Source of the DNA: Paenibacillus sp. FSL R7-0345
GTDB taxonomy: Bacteria > Bacillota > Bacilli > Paenibacillales > Paenibacillaceae
Assembly: GCF_038595055.1 (NCBI RefSeq)
Contig: NZ_CP152002.1
Coordinates: forward strand, 2,400,501-2,464,500
Reading direction: 5' to 3'
Length of the DNA stretch: 64,000 nt
A program made the position numbers and the translations under genes. The notes beneath the pieces are model-generated. The model was not told the origin of the DNA, made no database searches, and was given only the letters and a program-made list of their open reading frames with translations. Position 1 is the stretch's first letter; each line of letters starts with the position of its first letter. Positions 9,301 to 17,879 of the stretch are shown here, piece by piece.

Positions 9301-11958
9301 CTTACGTTCAGCGAAAATGTAACGAAGGCCGATGGCAACATTAAGATTTTCAACAGTGCGGATAGCGTTAATCCGGTAATGACGATTTCTGTCAATACCC
9401 CGTTTGTAGCGGTCAAAGACAATGTGGTGACAGTTGATCTGCCGAATGATTTGGCCTACAGCTCTACCTACTTTGTACAAATCGAGTCTGGCGCATTCAA
9501 AGGTGCCGGAGGCAGCTACTTTGCCGGTATCTCTGACAGTACAACCTGGAAGTTTACAACTGTTGCTGCACCGGATACGACTGCTCCAACAGTAAGTGCA
9601 TTTTCACCTGAGAACGGGTCAGCGGATGTAGCGGTTGAAACGAACCTGACGCTTACCTTCAGTGAGAATGTAGTGGCGGGTGAAGGTAACATTGTAATCT
9701 ACAACAGTGCGAACAACACACCGGTAGCTACAATTTCCGCCCAGGATGCTGTCATTCTGGATAACGTAGTAACCATTAATCCGGCTAATGATCTGGGCTA
9801 TGCTGCAAGTTACTATGTAAGAGTCGGATCTGGTGCATTCAAAGACACGGCAGGCAACAGCTATGCCGGCATCACGAATAACACGGCCTGGCAGTTTACA
9901 ACAACAGCTGTACCTGATAGAACCTCGCCAACGGTAAGCACATATGCGCCGGAGTCCTGGGCAACTGAAGTAGCAACAAGCGCTAATCTGGCTCTTACGT
10001 TCAGTGAGAATGTAGTGAAGTCAGATGGCCGCATTGAGATTTTCAAAAGCACGGATGAAATGAATCCGGTTGTGACTATTCCGGCTAATTCCGGTAATGT
10101 CACGATCCAGAATAACGTAGTTACGATTAATCCGGTTAACGATCTCGAATATGGCACAAGTTATTTTGTACGGATTACTGAAGGAGCCTTTAAAGATTTG
10201 GCAGGCAATAGCTTTGCCGGTATCACCGGTATTACAGCCTGGCGGTTTATGACCACGAGCCTGCCGGATACAGCAGCTCCGTTAGTAACAGCCTTCAGTC
10301 CGGCAGATAATGCGGTCAATGTACCTGTCTCAACTGCGCTTACACTAAGCTTTAATGAGAATGTAACCGCCGGAGATGCAGAGATCGTGATTATGAATGC
10401 GGCAACTGATTCGGCTGTAACGGCGATTAAAGCAAATAACACAGCTCTTGTCAGCATCACAAACGCAACTGTAACGATTAAAACAAGCGGTCTGCTGGTG
10501 CAAGGAGGCAGCTATTATGTAGTGGTTCAGCCTGACGCCTTTAAGGATGAGGCAGGCAACAGCTTCGCTGGCTTTGCGGATAAAGCTGTCTGGAACTTCT
10601 CAACTGTTCCTGTGCCGGTCACACCAGATCCGGAACCGGCAAATCCCGGACCTTCAACGCCTGCAGCACCAGCACCTAGTGTTCCGTCTTCCTCGACAGA
10701 AACAATTTCTGCGAACGTTGAGAATGGTGCAGCACAAGGTTCAACAGTGTCATCCGTTGCCATCACCCGCACAAAGGATGCAAGCGGCGTGAAAAAGGAT
10801 GAGCTGACGTTCACTCCGGAACAAGTGCTCCGGGCAATCAATGAGCTTAAGGCTGCCGGCTCCAATACGGCCAGAATCTTTGTTCCTGATGCAAACGATG
10901 AGGTTGCAGAAACGAAAGTCACCATTCCTGCAGCTTCCGGCAAACAAATTGCCGATAATCAGATCAATCTGGACCTCTTCACTGTGAATGCAGAAGTGAA
11001 GGTACCAGGCAGCTCCCTGATTAATTTTGTGTCAGATGTTTACTTCCATCTGGTACCGCTGAAATCACAGCAGCAGATTTCTGATGCGGAAGCCCGGGCG
11101 AGAACAGAGATTCAAAACTTGGCCAGGGGCGAGCTTGTTACGCTGGTGAGCCGCCCAATCAAGATTGATACTAACCTGCAGAACCGTCCTGTAACGCTCG
11201 TTCTGCCGATTAACAGCGCTTCGTTAACACCGGCAGAGCTTCAGCAGCTGGCAGTATATATTGAGCACAGCGACGGAACTAAAGAACTGGCCAAGGGTGA
11301 AATTGTACCCTACGGTCAAACCGGTAAGTCAGGAATTCAATTTAATGTAAACAAGTTCAGCACATTTACAGTCGTTCTTGCACAAGCGCCTGCGGTAGAA
11401 GTGAAGGCTTATATGACAGGTTATGCTGACGGTACCTTCAAGCCTGGCCAAAGTATTACCCGTGCAGAAATTGCCAGCATCATTGCCCGTACCTTTAACC
11501 AGTCAGCGGCTATTTCCGGCGCTGCTTACACTGATATTGCTGCCGGACACTGGGCGGCAAACGCAATTAATCAGGTGAGCGCTAGCGGAATCATGAAAGG
11601 TTATGAAGACGGCAGCTTCAAGCCAAATCAGACGATCACAAGAGCCGAAATGGCGACGATTCTGTCCCGTCTGATTACGGGTGCTCAAGGAAATGGGGTT
11701 AACTTCAGCGATATTGCCGGCCACTGGGCACAGGCAGCTGTAAAAGTGACAGCTGAGGCGGGTATTATCACCGGTTATGAAGACGGAACCTTCCGTCCGA
11801 ACCAATCGTTAACCCGTGCTGAAACAGTAACCATCATCAACCGTGCCCTTGGAATCGCTCCATTAACCAGCGCGGCGCAAAAGTGGACTGATGTCCCTGC
11901 CCAGTACTGGGCATACGGCAGCATTCAAGCGGCCTCTGTGGATCATACCGCGGAATAA
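6361..11958 (+). CDS. Large secreted SLH protein: 14 propeller repeats, 7 Ig-like (Big_5/SbsA-type) domains
   Basis: About 1865 residues, exported and wall-anchored. A signal peptide (basic 'KKYTS', hydrophobic core, 'AFPVYA' cleavage region) comes first. Next are 14 repeats of about 40 residues with the core 'FVAVGDxGxIxTS' and a Trp-containing strand (about 40-600), as in BNR/Ycf48-like propellers; 14 would fit two seven-bladed propellers. Seven Ig-like repeats of about 110 residues follow (about 605-1415), each opening 'SPENGATGV' and 'LTLTFSENV' and closing 'AGNSYAGI...W.F.T'. Then come a Pro/Ala linker, an unassigned domain (about 1445-1675) and three SLH domains. TTG at 6361 is 9 nt after GGGGGAG; the giant-operon gene at 22830 starts the same way and shares the 'MLMS..KKYTS' N-terminus. 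Confidence 0.92.
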   Translation: MLMSRSLKKYTSLLLMISLLLTGAFPVYALPVETVPASWENISPLPSGNKANGVTIGAGTVVVVGEGGSIGTLSNSTTWAIRNSGVADDLNDIINAGTGVNAKFVAVGDNGTVITSTNGTSWTPQTTGINDDLNAIVYGGGRLVAVGDSGKVITSSDDGVTWFAPASGVNVDLNAVVYGDSKFVAVGDNGTILHFSEGSAWAKQESGSDKDLNGISYGGNVFVAAGAEGEILSAPNALGTWTKGTSGVTSNLNSVSFNSNRFFIAGDSGKLLYSGDGTTGWNGSVSVAGTTDNLLKIKATDAGYYIIGSEGAIFFATKSTNGVSNWEKFSSPTPSALKTITFANSTYITAGTDGLIGTSTDGRVWTKVVSGTTGDINSIAYGSGKFVTVGANGQTLTSSNNGTSWSAGTSVDSTTLNGIVYGGNLFVAVGNSGKIVTSADGVNWTKVTDSKTVSHLNAVAYGNNKYVAVGSDGTVVSSLNGTEWKAEVSKADSKLLNDISYGSDKFMAVGVSGKVLASPDSTKGAAYTADPQVNLNGVASGNSLFMAAGDNGYVYYSNDAGQNWHLDTSGTTKTLNAIGYFAGLNRFIAVGDSGTMIMSKPVVNTPQVIGLSPEHSETNVEIDADLTLTFNQKVKAANGKIYIHSISDATPAETVLVEEIPANDSRVTVVNNEVTVNPEKDLVNGTEYEVTVEANAFYDESQSTGNQAIESGSWRFKTVAAVDTAAPIAETYSPENGATGVARDAVLTLTFDEKVTADNGFIKIFKSANGVTEEVDTILATTEEKVSVSGKTVTITPYNLFEYDATYYVNIDSGAFRDEAGNGYAGISDSTTWSFKTIEEPDTTPPAVSTLSPANGATGVATGTNLVVTFSEDVQKATGNIELYNSTNVTAQPVVIPVTSQNVNIEGNVVTINPDDNLDFGSGYYVHIADNAFKDTAGNAYAGITNNTTWKFTTIGAPPTVSLYSPVSGATGVAKDANLVLTFSENVTKADGNIKIFNSADSVNPVMTISVNTPFVAVKDNVVTVDLPNDLAYSSTYFVQIESGAFKGAGGSYFAGISDSTTWKFTTVAAPDTTAPTVSAFSPENGSADVAVETNLTLTFSENVVAGEGNIVIYNSANNTPVATISAQDAVILDNVVTINPANDLGYAASYYVRVGSGAFKDTAGNSYAGITNNTAWQFTTTAVPDRTSPTVSTYAPESWATEVATSANLALTFSENVVKSDGRIEIFKSTDEMNPVVTIPANSGNVTIQNNVVTINPVNDLEYGTSYFVRITEGAFKDLAGNSFAGITGITAWRFMTTSLPDTAAPLVTAFSPADNAVNVPVSTALTLSFNENVTAGDAEIVIMNAATDSAVTAIKANNTALVSITNATVTIKTSGLLVQGGSYYVVVQPDAFKDEAGNSFAGFADKAVWNFSTVPVPVTPDPEPANPGPSTPAAPAPSVPSSSTETISANVENGAAQGSTVSSVAITRTKDASGVKKDELTFTPEQVLRAINELKAAGSNTARIFVPDANDEVAETKVTIPAASGKQIADNQINLDLFTVNAEVKVPGSSLINFVSDVYFHLVPLKSQQQISDAEARARTEIQNLARGELVTLVSRPIKIDTNLQNRPVTLVLPINSASLTPAELQQLAVYIEHSDGTKELAKGEIVPYGQTGKSGIQFNVNKFSTFTVVLAQAPAVEVKAYMTGYADGTFKPGQSITRAEIASIIARTFNQSAAISGAAYTDIAAGHWAANAINQVSASGIMKGYEDGSFKPNQTITRAEMATILSRLITGAQGNGVNFSDIAGHWAQAAVKVTAEAGIITGYEDGTFRPNQSLTRAETVTIINRALGIAPLTSAAQKWTDVPAQYWAYGSIQAASVDHTAE

Positions 11959-11968
11959 TAACAATCAG

Positions 11969-12010
11969 AAAATCCCTTCCTTCGTCTTCTGACGGGGAAG
12001 GGATTTTTTT
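11969..12010 (+). terminator. Terminator of the propeller-Ig-SLH gene
   Basis: AATCCCTTCC (11971-11980) pairs perfectly with GGAAGGGATT (11996-12005), followed by a run of T. Confidence 0.9.
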
Positions 12011-12031
12011 ATTGGGAGCAGCTCGATTTCA

Positions 12032-12060
12032 TTGCTAATGAGAATGGTTATCAATATACT
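12032..12060 (+). promoter_or_regulatory. Fur-boxed sigma-A promoter of the Btr-like regulator
   Basis: TTGCTA (12032-12037), a 17-nt spacer and TATACT (12055-12060) form a promoter. The spacer is filled by TGAGAATGGTTATCA (12039-12053), 13/15 to the 7-1-7 Fur consensus TGATAATNATTATCA. Iron-loaded Fur bound there should block RNA polymerase. Confidence 0.8.
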
Positions 12061-12100
12061 TAAGGTATATTAATCAGTCAAGTATGGAGGGTGCAAGGAA

Positions 12101-13765
12101 ATGGAATCTGTTCATTCCGTACAACGGTTAGCTTCTATAGAAGAACAAGAGGATGCAGTGGACTGGGACCGGCTCTCGTTCCGGCTTCTGTCTGTTCAGG
12201 CCCTGAAAGGGACGGGGGAGACTCCTCTGGGGCAGCAGCTGCTTTTCTCCTATGCACTTGTCGTGGTGACAAGCGGTTCTGTGCAGTTTTTCACTGATCA
12301 TGCCCAGTATGAGCTGAGTGCGGGTTCAGCGCTGCTTCTTTTACCGGAACAAACCTGTGGATTCGTGCAGCCGGCCGGAGGACTTAAGATGTATATCTTG
12401 TATTTTGAAGCATATTCCTACGGCAAGTCAGGAGATACCGGACATCTGATCCCGGCGAAGGGAATCCGGTTATATGAGGGGGACGGCAGGCTGCCGTTTA
12501 ATCCCTCAAGTGAGCTGGCTGCCAAATGGAGCAGGCTGTGTCAGCTCTCCGGCCTAACAGGCGGGTCAATCGGCTACCGGGATCAGCTTGCTTTCCAGGA
12601 GCTGCTGTATGAGCTCCGGACAGGCACTCTGCAGCGTCCGCGGGATACGAACTCGGCCCTGGAGCAAGCCAGGCAATACATAGAAGCCCATTATACGGAA
12701 CCGCTGACCGTCGAACAGGTCGCCCAGTCCGCTGATTTCAGTGCTAAATATTTCGTGGATCTGTATAAGAAGAAGTATGGTAAAAGCGCAATGGAATACG
12801 CTGCCGAGCTGCGCCTGCAGCAGGCCAAGCGGCTGATGGCGGAGAGCGGCGCGAAGCTGAGGGAAATTGCCCATAAGGTCGGATATGCCGATGAATTTTA
12901 TTTCAGCCGCAAATTTAAAAAGAGGATCGGCATGCCGCCTGCCGTCTATATGAAGAGCCGCCGGCGCAAGCTGGCTGCATATACCCCGGGTCTGCTCGGC
13001 CAGCTGCTGCCGCTGAATATTACTCCGTATGCGGCGGCGCTGCATCCGAAATGGACAGAGTATTATTACCGGAATTACCGTGCCGATATTCCTGTACATA
13101 TCAGTGCTTACCGCAATAACCAGGAATGGTTGTCCAACATCGAGCTGCTGAAGCACTCCGGAGCTGAGCTTATTCTTGCCCCGCCGGGGCTTGCCGGTGA
13201 AGAGCGGGCAGAGCTTGAGCGGATAGCAGATGTGCATGATCTCTCCAGGGACAGCGCGGACTGGCGCGGACAGTTTCAGGAGCTGGCCAGGTTCCTGGGT
13301 GAAGAGTGGCAATGCGGTCAATGGCTGTCCGCCTTTGACTGGGAGGTACAGGCTGCCAAGGAACGCCTGCACGAAGGCGTAAGCGAGCGTTCTGTCACAG
13401 TGGTCCGGATGCTGGGCAGCCGGCTGTTCCTGCACTGCAACGAGGGCATGGCAAGCCTCCTGTACCGTGAGCTTGAGCTGCATCCGGCTTACGAATGCGG
13501 GCAGGAGGTGTACAATGTTCCCGTCACGCCGGCAAGGCTTGCAGAGCTGCAGCCGGATTATGTCCTGATGCTGATCCGCCAGGAATATGATACGCTTGGC
13601 GAGTGGAAGAAGCTGCAGGTTGATCCGCAGTGGCTGAGAATTCCTGCGGTCCAGCGTCATCAGGTCCATGCACTGAGCTCAGACCCATGGCGGGAGGAAT
13701 CCGCGTATGCCCAGCTGCGGATGCTGCGCCAGCTTCTGCAGCTGCTTCCGGTCAATCGTCCATAG
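12101..13765 (+). CDS. AraC-family regulator fused to a siderophore-binding-protein domain (Btr-like)
   Basis: A 554-residue three-part protein. Residues about 20-130 form a cupin-like N-terminal domain. Residues about 187-287 hold the two AraC helix-turn-helices ('LTVEQVAQSADFSAKYF' and 'LREIAHKVGYADEFYFSRKFKK'). From about 300 to the end there is a Fe-siderophore periplasmic-binding-protein-like domain ('LLPLNITPYAAALHPKWTEYYY', 'ELQPDYVLMLI'). This is the architecture of Bacillus subtilis Btr (YbbB), which activates feuABC when it binds ferri-bacillibactin in the cytoplasm. The Fur-boxed promoter and the FecCD permease pair immediately downstream fit the same role. The ligand may be a different siderophore. 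The start ATG follows GGAGGGTGCAAGGAA. Confidence 0.88.
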   Translation: MESVHSVQRLASIEEQEDAVDWDRLSFRLLSVQALKGTGETPLGQQLLFSYALVVVTSGSVQFFTDHAQYELSAGSALLLLPEQTCGFVQPAGGLKMYILYFEAYSYGKSGDTGHLIPAKGIRLYEGDGRLPFNPSSELAAKWSRLCQLSGLTGGSIGYRDQLAFQELLYELRTGTLQRPRDTNSALEQARQYIEAHYTEPLTVEQVAQSADFSAKYFVDLYKKKYGKSAMEYAAELRLQQAKRLMAESGAKLREIAHKVGYADEFYFSRKFKKRIGMPPAVYMKSRRRKLAAYTPGLLGQLLPLNITPYAAALHPKWTEYYYRNYRADIPVHISAYRNNQEWLSNIELLKHSGAELILAPPGLAGEERAELERIADVHDLSRDSADWRGQFQELARFLGEEWQCGQWLSAFDWEVQAAKERLHEGVSERSVTVVRMLGSRLFLHCNEGMASLLYRELELHPAYECGQEVYNVPVTPARLAELQPDYVLMLIRQEYDTLGEWKKLQVDPQWLRIPAVQRHQVHALSSDPWREESAYAQLRMLRQLLQLLPVNRP

Positions 13766-13818
13766 TTGTTCCGCAATTTGTCCATGGTGCTGGTTAACCA
13801 CCTTCGTTATACTTCTAA

Positions 13819-13847
13819 TTGATAATCATTATCACTTATGTTATCAA
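13819..13847 (+). promoter_or_regulatory. Perfect Fur box over the permease promoter
   Basis: TGATAATCATTATCA at 13820-13834 matches the 7-1-7 Fur consensus at all 15 positions. It overlaps TTGATA (13819-13824), a candidate -35 placed 17 nt before TATCAA (13842-13847), so iron repression of the two permease genes is expected. This internal promoter lets them be expressed apart from the regulator. Confidence 0.85.
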
Positions 13848-13870
13848 TATAAAAGTACATAAAGAGTGGG

Positions 13871-14887
13871 ATGACATTGAAACAGACAAGCGGAGTCAAG
13901 ACAGCTTTCCTGCTGATGCTGGCGGCTGTGCTCATTATTATTGTTAGTGTATTATCCGTAGCCTACGGGTCGAAGTCGATGAGTTTAGCTACGGTCCGGG
14001 ATGCGGTTTTTCATATGGACCCGGAGAACATTGATCATGTGATCGTCCAGACGTCGCGGATTCCCCGTACGGCCGGCGCACTGCTAATTGGTGCTTTTCT
14101 GGCTGTGTCGGGAGCCCTCATGCAGGGGATGACCCGGAATTACCTGGCCTCCCCGTCTATTATGGGGATCAGTGACGGCTCTGTATTTGCTGTTACGCTG
14201 TGCATGGTATTCCTGCCTGACGCTTCGTCCATGACGATGATTCTGTATTCGCTGGCCGGTTCCGCACTCGGGGCGCTGCTGGTCTTCGGTACGGCGAAGC
14301 TGCTGCCCGGGGGTGTATCACCGTTGACCCTGGCCGTGCTGGGCACAATCATCGGCACGTTCCTCGGCGGGGTGTCACAGGCGCTGGCCGTCTATTTTCA
14401 GGTATCGCAAAATATCAGCTTCTGGTACAATGCCCGCCTGCATATGATGGACCCGGCCATTATCAGACTGGCGATTCCATTCGCTGTTGTAGGGTTGTTG
14501 CTTGCCCTGCTGATGGCCCGGCCTGTGACGATGCTCTCACTCGGAGACGAGACGGCCGCCGGTCTTGGGCTGAAGGTGGACACGATCAAACTGCTGACGA
14601 TGCTGAGTGTCGTCCTGCTGACCGGGATCTCTGTAGCTATTGCGGGTAAAATCGCATTTATCGGCCTGATTATTCCGCATATTACACGTTTTCTGATCGG
14701 GCAGGATTACCGGAAGATCGTCCCGTTTTCCGCTTTTGCCGGAGCCTTCTTCCTGGTCTTCTGTGATCTCATCAGCCGGTACATTCATTTTCCGTTTGAG
14801 ACGCCGGTCGGTGTGGTAACGGCGCTGTTTGGTGTGCCGTTCTTCCTCTACCTGATCAAAACGAGAGGGGGCGGCAGCCATTCCTGA
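13871..14887 (+). CDS. FecCD-family iron-siderophore ABC permease (FeuB-like)
   Basis: A 338-residue polytopic membrane protein of the BtuC/FecCD family (about 9-10 TM helices). The family signature segments are readable: 'RIPRTAGALLIGAFLAVSGALMQGMTRN', 'PSIMGISDGS' and 'KIAFIGLIIPHITRFLIG', the last being the cytoplasmic coupling region that meets the ATPase. It should form one half of the channel importing a ferri-siderophore. The second half is the next gene, whose ribosome site overlaps this stop codon. The start codon is uncertain between ATG 13871 and TTG 13877, both just after GAGTGGG. Neither a binding protein nor an ATPase gene is linked, so those subunits must come from elsewhere. 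Confidence 0.92.
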   Translation: MTLKQTSGVKTAFLLMLAAVLIIIVSVLSVAYGSKSMSLATVRDAVFHMDPENIDHVIVQTSRIPRTAGALLIGAFLAVSGALMQGMTRNYLASPSIMGISDGSVFAVTLCMVFLPDASSMTMILYSLAGSALGALLVFGTAKLLPGGVSPLTLAVLGTIIGTFLGGVSQALAVYFQVSQNISFWYNARLHMMDPAIIRLAIPFAVVGLLLALLMARPVTMLSLGDETAAGLGLKVDTIKLLTMLSVVLLTGISVAIAGKIAFIGLIIPHITRFLIGQDYRKIVPFSAFAGAFFLVFCDLISRYIHFPFETPVGVVTALFGVPFFLYLIKTRGGGSHS

Positions 14888-14894
14888 GGATATT

Positions 14895-15929
14895 ATGAAA
14901 TTGCAGCCTAAATCCAAGGCACGGACCTTCTGGAGCCTGTTCCTGCTCTTAACAGCCCTGACGGTCGTCTTAATGTATGTCAGTCTGACCAACGGCACGT
15001 TTGACATTTCGGAAGCAGATGTTGTGCGCACACTGCTGCGGTATCATCCGGTAGCCGATCACGATCTGGTCATCTTCGAATTCCGGCTTCCGCGTATTCT
15101 GCTGGGGGCACTGGTTGGCTTCGGGCTCGGCATTGCCGGGGCAGTGCTGCAGGGGATTACCCGCAACTCGCTGGCAGACCCGGGAATTCTGGGTATCCAT
15201 GCGGCGGCAGGAGCCTTTGTTGTCGTATTCATGTTCCTAACCGGGGGCAGCATCAAAGCGCCGGGCTGGATCTCGGTAATGAGCATGCCGATGTTCGGAT
15301 TTATAGGCGGTCTGGTATCCATCGTCCTGCTCTACCTGTTTGCCAGAAATCAGGGCGAATTTCATCCGCAGCAGTTAATTCTTGTCGGAATCGCTTTAGC
15401 GTCAGGTTTCGGTGCAGTGACGCTATATGTATCGCTCAAAATGGACCCGGAGAACTTCGAAATGGCCACTGTCTGGCTGGCGGGGAGTATCAACAATGCG
15501 AACTGGAGACAAATCCTCTCAACGCTTCCCTGGCTGGTTCTTCTGACTCCAGTCATCTGGCGGCGGGCGGCGGTGCTGGATCTGCTGCAGCTGCATGAGG
15601 TTAGCGTCAAAGGAGTGGGCGTAGCCGTAGGCAGGGAACGGCAGATTCTGCTGCTCTGCTGTGTCGGACTGGTCAGCGCGTGTGTGTCTGTCTCGGGAAG
15701 TATAGGTTTTGTCGGACTGATTGCCCCGCATATTGCCCGGCGCCTGATTGGTAACACCTACAAGTATATCGTTCCGTTATGCGGCCTGATCGGCATGCTG
15801 ATGGTGATCCTGGCTGATTTTGTCGGAAAAACAGTGTTTGCTCCAAGTCAGCTGCCTGTAGGCATCGTAATATCGATTATTGGAGTGCCGTATTTCATCT
15901 TCCTGCTGTTCAGGAACCGTAGCAGATAG
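14895..15929 (+). CDS. FecCD-family iron-siderophore ABC permease (FeuC-like)
   Basis: A 344-residue partner permease of the same family, with an N-terminal hydrophobic helix after 'KSKARTFWSLF'. The motifs 'RLPRILLGALVGFGLGIAGAVLQGITRN', 'GILGIHAAAGAFVV' and 'GSIGFVGLIAPHIARRLIG' are present. The ATG follows TGAGGATATT, and the gap to the upstream permease gene is 7 bp, typical of translationally coupled heterodimer subunits. It should pair with that protein in a Btr/Fur-controlled uptake system; the transported siderophore is inferred, not shown. A hairpin terminator ends the operon about 65 bp downstream. Confidence 0.92.
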   Translation: MKLQPKSKARTFWSLFLLLTALTVVLMYVSLTNGTFDISEADVVRTLLRYHPVADHDLVIFEFRLPRILLGALVGFGLGIAGAVLQGITRNSLADPGILGIHAAAGAFVVVFMFLTGGSIKAPGWISVMSMPMFGFIGGLVSIVLLYLFARNQGEFHPQQLILVGIALASGFGAVTLYVSLKMDPENFEMATVWLAGSINNANWRQILSTLPWLVLLTPVIWRRAAVLDLLQLHEVSVKGVGVAVGRERQILLLCCVGLVSACVSVSGSIGFVGLIAPHIARRLIGNTYKYIVPLCGLIGMLMVILADFVGKTVFAPSQLPVGIVISIIGVPYFIFLLFRNRSR

Positions 15930-15935
15930 ATATAT

Positions 15936-15983
15936 CCCCCCCCCGATGTTCTTATAGGATTCCTTATAGGACCTTATTAGGAT
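15936..15983 (+). repeat. C9 homopolymer and three tandem CTTATAGGA-like units
   Basis: Just after the permease stop there is a run of nine C (15936-15944). It is followed by three imperfect copies of CTTATAGGAT (the last reads CTTATTAGGAT). No function is evident; the C run is a likely slippage site. Confidence 0.6.
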
Positions 15984-15992
15984 AAAAGTGCT

Positions 15993-16021
15993 GGAGCGGC
16001 AGAGATGCCGCTTCTTTTTTG
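15993..16021 (+). terminator. Terminator of the iron-permease operon
   Basis: GAGCGGCA pairs with TGCCGCTTC around GAGA, then a T tract. Confidence 0.85.
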
Positions 16022-16509
16022 TGTACTATTTTTATTCTGATTATGATGAGTATCGGGTGAATGGGACAACCTATAACAACTCTAAATAACGATTCGGATC
16101 CTCTTCCAATGCGCAGTGGTGCTGGGCCCGCAGTTAGTGGAGGGACAAAAAAGGGTAAAAGAACATATTGCGGCCTTTTTGCCGCGGTAAAAGCAGTCTT
16201 GATTGAGACCGGTTTGAACACCGTTTTGGCTGACTAAGACCTGGCAGATCTATGCGGAACGAACCGGGAGGTGAGGAGATTTTCATTCATTTTTAAATAA
16301 ATTGTATGAAGAAGACCTCTGCTGTGATACAATAATCCGGTTGGCTTCATATGCGGAGGATCATCCGGCACTATCTGAATATCTGTAATTAAATTAAGCT
16401 AATAATTGCAGGAAAACGGAGTAATTGAGTGTATTCTTACGAATTGAAGAGTATTAATGGAGAAAACATTAGATTTTACAGGGAACATATCAATTTTTGT
16501 CGTTTTTTA
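16022..16509 (+). other. Intergenic region without a supported gene
   Basis: No ORF with a ribosome site was found. A GCGGC/GCCGC hairpin near 16170 lacks a T tract. TGATACAAT at 16325-16333 is identical to the extended -10 elements before dgk and patB, so a second upstream promoter for the spermidine genes, or an unseen small RNA, is possible. Confidence 0.5.
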
Positions 16510-16538
16510 TTGATTTATTGAGAATGTTTCTGTATAAT
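16510..16538 (+). promoter_or_regulatory. Sigma-A promoter of the carboxyspermidine operon
   Basis: TTGATT (16510-16515), a 17-nt spacer and a perfect TATAAT (16533-16538). This leaves a 5' UTR of about 125 nt before the GTG at 16669. Confidence 0.8.
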
Positions 16539-16668
16539 CAGCGTTGTTGATTTTTCATAGGATGTAGCCTGCCCAAGCTTGATGAAACGAAACGACTGAC
16601 AACGAAACGGATCCAGAGCAGCAAGGCTAATAACTAATAACTTAAGCAAATTTAGGGGGTTATTAATT

Positions 16669-17868
16669 GTGGGAAAAGCGTTAATTATTGGCGCTGGCGG
16701 TGTAGCAAGCGTTGTTGTTCATAAATGCTGCCAGAACCCGGATGTATTCGAAGAGATCTGTATTGCCAGCCGTACGGTCGCGAAATGCGATGCTCTTAAG
16801 GAGAAACTGGATGGCGGCCAGACGAAGATTTCTACGGCTCAGCTTGATGCTGACAACACGGAAGAAGTTATTGAACTGATTAAGAGCTTCCAGCCGGATG
16901 TCGTGATTAATGTGGCTCTCCCATACCAGGATCTGACGATCATGGATGCTTGCCTGGCTACCGGAGTGCATTATGTAGATACAGCGAACTACGAACCGCA
17001 GGATACCGCGAAATTTGAGTATTCCTGGCAGTGGGCGTACAAGGAAAGATTTGAAAAGGCCGGAATTACAGCATTGCTGGGCAGCGGCTTTGACCCTGGC
17101 GTAACCGGTGTATTCACTGCGTATGCGCAGAAGCATTATTTTGACGAAATTCACACGATTGATATTGTGGATGCCAATGCGGGCGACCATGGTTATCCGT
17201 TTGCCACCAACTTCAATCCTGAAATCAATATCCGCGAAATTACGGCTAACGGACGTTACTTCGAGAACGGGGAGTGGATTGAAACTGCGCCGCTGTCCGA
17301 GAAAAAAGTCTACGATCTCCCGGAGATCGGTCCGAAGGATATCTATCTTTTGTACCATGAAGAGCTGGAGTCCCTGGCCAAAAATATTAAAGGCGTAAAG
17401 AAAATCCGTTTCTGGATGACCTTCTCGCAGAACTACCTGACTCACCTGAAGGTGCTTGAAAATGTCGGCATGACTTCGATCGAGCCGATCATGTATGAGG
17501 GCAAAGAAATTATTCCTTTGCAGTTCCTGAAGGCAATCCTGCCTGACCCGGCTTCCCTGGGACCAAGAACCAAAGGTAAAACCAACATCGGCTGCATCAT
17601 CCAAGGCACCAAAGACGGCCAGCCAAAAACGTATTATGTCTACAATGTCTGCGATCACGAAGAATGCTACAGAGAAGTGGGCTCCCAAGCCATTTCCTAC
17701 ACAACTGGCGTTCCTGCAATGATCGGGGCTATGATGATCATCAAAGGCATTTGGAACAAGCCAGGTGTACACAATATCGAAGAATTCGATCCGGATCCAT
17801 TCATGGATGCACTTAATAAACACGGGCTGCCTTGGCAAGAAGATTTCTCGCCGACGCTGCTGGACTAG
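16669..17868 (+). CDS. Carboxynorspermidine/carboxyspermidine dehydrogenase (saccharopine dehydrogenase family)
   Basis: A 399-residue NADPH-dependent enzyme with an N-terminal Rossmann loop 'ALIIGAGGVASVVVHKC' and the family segment 'VVINVALPYQDLTIMDACL'. It is expected to condense aspartate beta-semialdehyde with putrescine (or 1,3-diaminopropane) and reduce the imine to carboxyspermidine (or carboxynorspermidine). The product is decarboxylated by NspC, encoded 12 bp downstream; this pairing is the diagnostic context that separates it from lysine-pathway saccharopine dehydrogenases. It begins with GTG after TTTAGGGGGTT. The route replaces the SpeD/SpeE (AdoMet-dependent) pathway; neither of those genes is in the window. 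Confidence 0.9.
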   Translation: MGKALIIGAGGVASVVVHKCCQNPDVFEEICIASRTVAKCDALKEKLDGGQTKISTAQLDADNTEEVIELIKSFQPDVVINVALPYQDLTIMDACLATGVHYVDTANYEPQDTAKFEYSWQWAYKERFEKAGITALLGSGFDPGVTGVFTAYAQKHYFDEIHTIDIVDANAGDHGYPFATNFNPEINIREITANGRYFENGEWIETAPLSEKKVYDLPEIGPKDIYLLYHEELESLAKNIKGVKKIRFWMTFSQNYLTHLKVLENVGMTSIEPIMYEGKEIIPLQFLKAILPDPASLGPRTKGKTNIGCIIQGTKDGQPKTYYVYNVCDHEECYREVGSQAISYTTGVPAMIGAMMIIKGIWNKPGVHNIEEFDPDPFMDALNKHGLPWQEDFSPTLLD

Positions 17869-17879
17869 GGCGTAAGGCA

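Noticed and set aside
16350..16391. 13-codon frame (MRRIIRHYLNICN) before the spermidine operon
   Set aside because: It has no ribosome site, hairpin or codon theme, so nothing distinguishes it from chance.
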